Below, in pieces: positions 33,401 through 38,965 of a stretch of DNA of 38,965 nucleotides. This DNA comes from Saccoglossus kowalevskii (lineage: Eukaryota; Hemichordata; Enteropneusta; Harrimaniidae): contig NW_003115348.1 in NCBI RefSeq assembly GCF_000003605.2, forward strand, positions 1 to 38,965. The letters are read 5' to 3'. Every line of letters starts with the position of its first letter. Within the stretch, counting starts at the first letter, position 1. The notes beneath the pieces were generated by a model. It worked only from the letters and a program-made list of their open reading frames with translations. It searched no databases and was not told the origin of the DNA. The position numbers were made by a program, and so were the translations under genes.

Positions 33401-35318
33401 TGTAAAGAACGACTTTAGTTACTAGTACTTTAGTTGATGACACTGAGTGTAAGGAAATGACTTGAGTTACTTGTATTTTAGTTGATGACACTGAGTGTAA
33501 GGGAATGACTTGAGTTACTAGTATTTTAGTTGATGCACTGAGTGTAAGGAAATGACTTGAGTTACTTGTATTTTAGTTGATGACACTGAGTGTAAGGGAA
33601 TGACTTGAGTTACTAGTATTTTAGTTAATGACACTGAGTATAAGGGAACGACTTGAGTTACTAGTATTTTCGTTGATGACACTGAGTGTAAAGGAACGTC
33701 TTGAGTTACTTGTATTTTAGTTGATGACACTGAGTGTAAGGAAATGACTTGAGTTACTCGTATTTTAGTTAATGACACTGAGTGTAAGGGAACGACTTGA
33801 GTTACTAGTAATTTCGTTGATGACACTGGGTGTAAGGGAACGACTTTAGTTACTTGTATTTTAGTTGATGACACTGAGTGTAAGGGAATGACTTGAGTTA
33901 CTTGTATTTTAGTTGATGACACTGAGTGTAAGGGAATGACTTGCGTTTCTAGTATTTTAGTTAATGACACTGAGTATAAGGGAACGACTTGAGTTACTAG
34001 TAATTTCGTTGATGACACTGGGTGTAAAGGAACGACTTTAGTTACTTGTATTTTAGTTGATGACCCTGAGTGTAAGGGAATGACTTGAGTTACTAGTATT
34101 TTAGTTGATGACACTGAGTGTAAGGAATTGACTTGAGTTACTTGTATTTTAGTTGATGACACTGTGTGTAAGGGAATGACTTGAGTTTCTAGTATTACAG
34201 TTGATGACACTGGGTGCAAGGGAACGACTTTAGTTACTTGTATTTTAGTTGATGACACTGAGTGTAAGGGAATGACTTGATTTACTTGTATTTCAATTGA
34301 TGGCAACGAGTGTAAGGGAATGAATTGAGTTACTAGTATTTTAGTCCATGACATTGAGTGAAAGGAAACGGCTTGAGTTACTACTATTTTAGTCCATGAC
34401 CCTGAGTGTAAAGGAACGACTTTAGTTACTAGTACTTTAGTTGATGACACTGAGTGTAAGGAAATGACTTGAGTTACTTGTATTTTAGTTGATAACACTG
34501 AGTGTAAGGGAATAGCTTGAGTTTCTTGTATTTTAGTTAATGACACTGAGTGTAAGGGAATGACTTGAGTTACTAGTATTTTAGTTGATGACACTAAGTG
34601 TAAGGAAATGACTTGAGTTACTTGTATTTTAGTTGATGACACTGTGTGCAAGGGAATGACTTGAGTTTCTAGTATTACATTTGATGACACTGGGTGCAAG
34701 GGAACGACTTTAGTTACTTGTATTTTAGTTGATGACACTGAGTGTAAGGGAATGACTTGAGTTACTTGTATTTCAATTGATGGCATCGAGTGTAAGGGAA
34801 TGAATTGAGTTACTAGTATTTTAGTCCATGACACTGAGTGAAAGGAAACGGCTTGAGTTACTAGTATTTTAGTCCATGACACTGAGTGTAAAGGAACGAC
34901 TTTAGTTACTAGTACTTTAGTTGATGACACTGAGTGTAAGGAAATGACTTGAGTTACTTGTATTTTAGTTGATGACACTGAGTGTAAGGGAATGACTTGA
35001 GTTTCTTGTATTTTAGTTAATGACACTGAGTGTAAGGGAATGACTTGAGTTACTAGTATTTTAGTTGATGACACTGAGTGTAAGGAAATGACTTGAGTTA
35101 CTTGTATTTTAGTTGATGACACTGTGTGTAAGGGAATGACTTGAGTTTCTAGTATTACAGTTGATGACACTGGGTGCAAGGGAACGACTTTAGTTACTTG
35201 TATTTTAGTTGATGACACTGAGTGTAAGGGAATGACTTGAGTTACTTGTATTTCAATTGATGGCATCGAGTGTAAGGGAATGAATTGAGTTACTAGTATT
35301 TTAGTCCATGACACTGAG
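33401..35318. repeat. 1,918-bp expanded C-type HOR
   Basis: This block is bounded by two copies of the 47-bp marker unit GTGTAAAGAACGAC. Relative to the 1,534-bp period of the left domain it has 384 bp (eight units) more. It includes the 717-bp stretch 34122-34838 that is shared with 11590-12306. Confidence 0.8.
34122..34838. repeat. 0.72-kb C-type block, partner of 11590-12306
   Basis: It carries the same ordered set of private variants as 11590-12306, 22.5 kb away. It diverges on the right at about 34,839, where this copy has GAGTGAAAGGAAACGG and the partner has the 47-bp GAGTGTAAAGAACG unit. On the left it has GTAAGGAATTGAC near 34,122. Confidence 0.87.
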
Positions 35319-36516
35319 TGTAAAGAACGACTTTAGTTACTAGTACTTTAGTTGATGACACTGAGTGTAAGGAAATGACTTGAGTTACTTGTATTTTAGT
35401 TGATGACACTGAGTGTAAGGGAATGACTTGAGTTACTAGTATTTTAGTTGATGCACTGAGTGTAAGGAAATGACTTGAGTTACTTGTATTTTAGTTGATG
35501 ACACTGAGTGTAAGGGATGACTTGAGTTACTAGTATTTTAGTTAATGACACTGAGTATAAGGGAACGACTTGAGTTACTAGTATTTTCGTTGATGACACT
35601 GAGTGTAAAGGAACGTCTTGAGTTACTTGTATTTTAGTTGATGACACTGAGTGTAAGGAAATGACTTGAGTTACTCGTATTTTAGTTAATGACACTGAGT
35701 GTAAGGAACGACTTGAGTTACTAGTATTTCGTTGATGACACTGGGTGTAAGGACGACTTTAGTTACTTGTATTTTAGTTGATGACACTGAGTGTAAGGGA
35801 GTGACTTTAGTTACTTGTATTTTAGTTGATGACACTGAGTGTAAGGGAACGACTTAAGTTACTTGTATTTTAGTTGATGACACTGATTGTAAGGGAATGA
35901 CTTGAGTTACTAGTACTTTAGTTGATGACACTGAGTGTAAGGGAACGACTTGAGTTACTTGTATTTTAGTTGATGACACTGATTGTAAGGGAATGACTTG
36001 AGTTACTAGTACTTTAGTTGATGACACTGAGTGTAAGGAAGTGACTTGAGTTACTAGTATTTTAGTCCATGACACTGAGTGAAATGGAACAGCTTGAGTT
36101 ACTAGTATTTTAGTCCATGACACTGAGTGTAAAGGAACGACTTTAGTTACTAGTAATTTTGTTGATGACACTGAGTGTAAGGAATGACTTGAGTTACTTG
36201 TATTTCAGTTGATGGCACCGAGTGTAAGGGAATGAATCGAGTTACTAGTATTTTACTCCATGACACTGAGTGAAAGGAAACGGCTTGAGTTACTAGTATT
36301 TTAGTCCATGACACTGAGTGTAAAGGAACGACTTTAGTTACTAGTACTTTAGTTGATGACACTGAGTGTAAGGAAATGACTTGAGTTACTTGTATTTTAG
36401 TTGATGACACTGAGTGTAAGGGAATGACTTGAGTTTCTTTTATTTTAGTTAATGACACTGAGTGTAACGGAACGACTTGAGTTACTAGTATTTTAGTTGA
36501 TGACACTGAGTGTAAG

Positions 36517-36995
36517 GGAATGACTTGAGTTACTAGTATTTTAGTTGATGCACTGAGTGTAAGGAAATGACTTGAGTTACTTGTATTTTAGTTGATGACA
36601 CTGACTGTAAGGGAATGACTTGAGTTACTAGTATTTTAGTTGATGACACTGAGTGTAAGGGAATGACTTGAGTTACTTGTATTTCAGTTGATGGCACCGA
36701 GTGTAAGGGAATGAATCGAGTTACTAGTATTTTAGTCCATGACACTGAGTGAAAGGAAACGGCTTGAGTTACTAGTATTTTAGTCCATGACACTGAGTGT
36801 AAAGGAACGACTTTAGATACTAGTACTTTAGTTGATGACACTGAGTGTAAGGAAATGACTTGAGTTACTTGTATTTTAGTTGATGACACTGAGTGTAAGG
36901 GAATGACTTGAGTTTCTTGTATTTTAGTTAATGACACTGAGTGTAATGGAACGACTTGAGTTACTAGTATTTTAGTTGATGACACTGAGTGTAAG
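36517..36995. repeat. Type A higher-order repeat, 10-mer, 479 bp
   Basis: This is a 47-mer plus nine 48-mers in type A order. The next 47-mer (36,996) opens a 9-unit relative that runs to 37,426 (431 bp). Private changes are GACTGTAAGG near 36,603, TTTAGATACTAG near 36,815 and GTAATGGAACG near 36,945. A partial copy with one missing G lies immediately to the left (36,170-36,510). Confidence 0.85.
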
Positions 36996-37499
36996 GGAAT
37001 GACTTGAGTTACTAGTATTTTAGTTGATGCACTGAGTGTAAGGAAATGACTTGAGTTACTTGTATTTTAGTTGATGACTCTGAGTGTAAGGGAATGACTT
37101 GAGGTACTAGTATTTTAGTTGATGACACTGAGTGTAAGGAAATGACTTCAGTTACTTGTATTTTAGTTGATGACACTGTGTGTAAGGGAATGACTTGAGT
37201 TACTTGTATTTCAGTTGATGGCACCGAGTGTAAGGGAATGAATCGAGTTACTAGTATTTTAGTCCATGACACTGATTGTAAAGGAACGACTTTAGTTACT
37301 AGTACTTTAGTTGATGACACTGAGTGTAAGGGAATGACTTGAGTTTCTTGTATTTTAGTTGATGACACTGAGTGTAACGGAACGACTTGAGTTACTAGTA
37401 TTTTAGTTGATGACACTGAGTGTAAGGGAATGACTTGAGTTACTAGTATTTTAGTTGATGCACTGAGTGTAAGGAAATGACCTGAGTTTCTAGTATTTT

Positions 37500-37964
37500 A
37501 GTCGATGACACTGGGTGTAAGAGAACGACTTTAGTTACTTGTATTTTAGTTGATGACACTGAGTGTAAGGGAATGACTTGAGTTACTAGTACTTTAGTTT
37601 ATGACACTGAGTGTAAGGAAGTGACTTGAGTTACTAGTATTTTAGTCCATGACACTGAGTGAAAGGAAACGGCTTGAGTTACTAGTATTTTATTCTATGA
37701 CACTGAGTGTAAAAGAACGACTTTAGTTACTAGTACATTAGTTGATGACACTGAGTGTAATGAAATGACTTTAGTTACTAGTATTTTAGTTAATGACACT
37801 GGATGCAAAGGGAATCACTTGAGTTACTAGTACTTGAGTTGATGACACTGAGTGTAAAGGAGTGACTTTAGTTACTAGTATTTTAGTTGATGACACTGAG
37901 TGCAAGGAATCGACTTGAGTACTTGTATTTTAGTTGATGACTCTGATTGTAAGGAATGACTTGA
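37500..37964. repeat. B/D junction units
   Basis: A GTTTCTAG/GTCGATG unit and an AGAACGACTTTAG unit (type B) lead into GAAGTGAC, AAACGGCTTGAG with TATTCTATG, GTACATTAG and GTTAATGACACTGGATGC units (type D). From about 37,805 the unit length becomes erratic, with single-base gains and losses. Confidence 0.75.
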
Positions 37965-38770
37965 GTTACTAGTATTTAGTGATGCACTGAATGTAAGGAA
38001 ATGACTTGAGTTACTGTATTTAGTCCATGACACTGAGTTAAAGGAACGACTTTAGTTACTAGTACTTTAGTTGATGACACTGAGTGTAAGGAAATGACTT
38101 GAGTTACTTGTATTTTTAGTTGATGACACTGAGTGTAAGGGAATGACTTGAGTTTCTTGTATTTTAGTTAATGACACTGAGTGTAACGGAACGACTTGAG
38201 TTACTAGTATTTTAGTTGATGACACTGAGTGTAAGGAAATGACTTGAGTTACTTGTATTTTAGTTGATGACACTGATTGTAAGGGAATGACATAAGTTAC
38301 TAGTACTTTAGTTGATGACACTGAGTGTAAGGAAGTGACTTGAGTTACTAGTATTTTAGTTGATGACACTGAGTGCAAGGGAATGACTTGAGTTTTTTGT
38401 ATTTTAGTTAATGACACTGAGTGTAAGGGAACGACTTGAGTTACTAGCATTTTAGTTGATGACACTGAGTGTAAGGGAATGACTTGAGTTACTAGTATTT
38501 TAGTTGATGCACTGAGTGTAAGGAAATGACTTGAGTTACTTGTATTTTAGTTGATGACACTGATTGTAAGGGAATGACATAAGTTACTAGTACTTTAGTT
38601 GATGACACTGAGTGTAAGGAAGTGACTTGAGTTACTAGTATTTTAGTCCATGACACTGAGTGAAATGGAACAGCTTGAGTTACTAGTATTTTAGTCCATG
38701 ACACTGAGTGTAAAGGAACGACTTTAGTTACTAGTAATTTTGTTGATGACAATGGGTGCAAGGAAATGAC
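37965..38770. repeat. 0.8-kb D block, partner of 17795-18600
   Basis: It has the same unit order as 17795-18600 at offset 20,170. The left part (up to about 38,115) has several missing or extra bases relative to the partner: TATTTAGTGATGC, TTACTGTATTTAGTCC, GAGTTAAAGG and GTATTTTTAGTTG. From about 38,120 rightwards the two copies match closely. Confidence 0.83.
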
Positions 38771-38839
38771 TTCAGTTACTTGTATTTTAGTTGATGACAA
38801 TGGGTGCAAGGAAATGACTTCAGTTACTTGTATTTTAGT
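38744..38839. repeat. Local 48-bp unit duplication
   Basis: The tract from GATGACAATGGGTGCAAGG through GAAATGACTTCAG and on to TTTTAGTT occurs twice in immediate succession (38744-38791 and 38792-38839). The corresponding place in the 18.6-kb copy has it once. It looks like a recent single-unit gain after the two D blocks separated. Confidence 0.84.
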
Positions 38840-38954
38840 TGATGACACTGGGTGTAAGGGAACGAATTTAGTTACTTGTGTTTTAGTTGATGACACTGGG
38901 TGCAAGGGAACGACTTTAGTTACTAGTATTTTAGTCCATGACACTGAGTGAAAG

Positions 38955-38965
38955 GATGATGAACT
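38955..38965. other. Last 11 bases do not fit the repeat
   Basis: After GAGTGAAAG (ending 38,954) the next unit should begin GAAACGGCTTG, but the window reads GATGATGAACT. This could be the first bases beyond the array, a small deletion, or error at a sequence end. It is too short to decide. Confidence 0.4.

Larger units (their letters stand above)
31183..35500. repeat. Type C domain (right)
   Basis: Its diagnostic units are the same as in 11048-15770. It begins at a GATTACACTG/AACGTCTTGAG unit like the one at 11,048. Near 31,860-32,250 it contains a run of CTTGTGTTACTTG and CTGTGTGTAAGG units not seen in the left domain. The 47-bp GTGTAAAGAACGAC marker occurs at 33,401 and 35,319, a spacing of 1,918 bp, which equals the left HOR period of 1,534 plus eight 48-bp units. 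Confidence 0.84.
1..38965. repeat. 48-bp tandem satellite/minisatellite array spanning the window
   Basis: Every line of the window can be parsed into head-to-tail units of 48 bp, with a minority of 45, 47 and 49 bp. Units begin with GGAATGACTTGAG or a close variant and end in GAGTGTAAG or a close variant. All units share one orientation; I saw no inverted unit and no insertion of unrelated sequence. About 810 units fit in the window. The left edge starts exactly at a unit boundary and the right edge is still repeat until the last 11 bases, so the real array is probably longer than the window, at least leftward. Size and multi-level order are typical of eukaryotic satellite DNA. Its chromosomal position and host taxon are not visible here. 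No promoter, terminator, RNA gene or mobile element was recognised anywhere inside it. Confidence 0.97.

Noticed and set aside
38766-38951. Plus-strand 61-codon open frame starting at an ATG
   Set aside because: It arises because four successive D units have TCA or TTA where the consensus has TGA. It has no other gene feature, and the same units at 18.6 kb behave alike.
1-38965. CRISPR array
   Set aside because: There are no unique spacers between identical short repeats; the whole 48-bp period is repeat, with variants shared between many units.
1-38965. Large repetitive surface, silk-like or adhesin gene on the minus strand
   Set aside because: About thirty frame-shifting units plus TAA variants interrupt it, there is no unique N- or C-terminal region, and amino-acid-changing variation is unrestrained. 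The window shows no promoter, signal peptide or intron structure.
1-38965. Telomeric or rDNA-spacer repeat
   Set aside because: No TTAGGG-like short telomere units and no rRNA sequence are seen; the 48-bp unit has no resemblance to them.

Overview
The whole window is one uninterrupted tandem-repeat array. From base 1 to about base 38,954 it consists of diverged copies of a single 48-bp unit, roughly 810 in all, arranged head to tail. The unit at 432-479 is a good representative of the consensus (13 G, 4 C, 14 A, 17 T; about 35% GC). I find no conventional gene, tRNA, rRNA, CRISPR array, transposon or unique-sequence island. The content and scale point to eukaryotic satellite/minisatellite DNA, such as pericentromeric, subtelomeric or other heterochromatin. 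The taxon cannot be told from the sequence.

The array has several levels of order. (1) The 48-bp monomer has recurrent variants at fixed positions: TACTAGTA vs TACTTGTA in the middle, AATGAC vs AACGAC near the start, GTTGATG vs GTTAATG vs GTCCATG, and CTGAGTG vs CTGGGTG vs CTGTGTG. (2) Monomers are ordered into higher-order repeats (HORs). Type A is a 10-mer of 479 bp, type B an 8- or 9-mer of 383/431 bp, and type C a long HOR of 1,534 bp that expands to 1,918 bp on the right. A type D set of variants has no clean period. A and B copies usually begin with a 47-bp monomer carrying the same 1-bp deletion (GATGACACTG to GATGCACTG), which serves as a phase marker. (3) Multi-hundred-bp to 1.5-kb blocks are re-used at distances from 0.7 to about 22.5 kb and share private variants, so the array is a mosaic of segmental copies.

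Layout: 1-2155 type A and mixed units; 2156-6975 overlapping A+B duplications; 6976-11047 mixed B-like units; 11048-15770 type C domain; 15771-16900 A-like units; 16900-18990 type D domain; 18990-20735 a copy of the 3.2-4.4 kb block; 20735-26460 mixed B and D units; 26460-29700 type A 10-mers; 29700-31180 a copy of 7.4-9.6 kb material; 31183-35500 second type C domain; 35500-37500 type A; 37500-38965 a second copy of the 17.8-18.6 kb D block.

Because 48 is a multiple of three and one minus-strand frame of the unit has no stop codon, long minus-strand open frames appear throughout, encoding a 16-residue repeat close to SSTKILVTQVIPLHSV. They are broken by every 47-bp unit and by scattered TAA changes, usually open at GTG rather than ATG, and vary mostly at amino-acid-changing sites. 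I regard them as a by-product of the repeat and annotate none as CDS. Several local clusters of 1-bp homopolymer contractions look like consensus sequencing errors.
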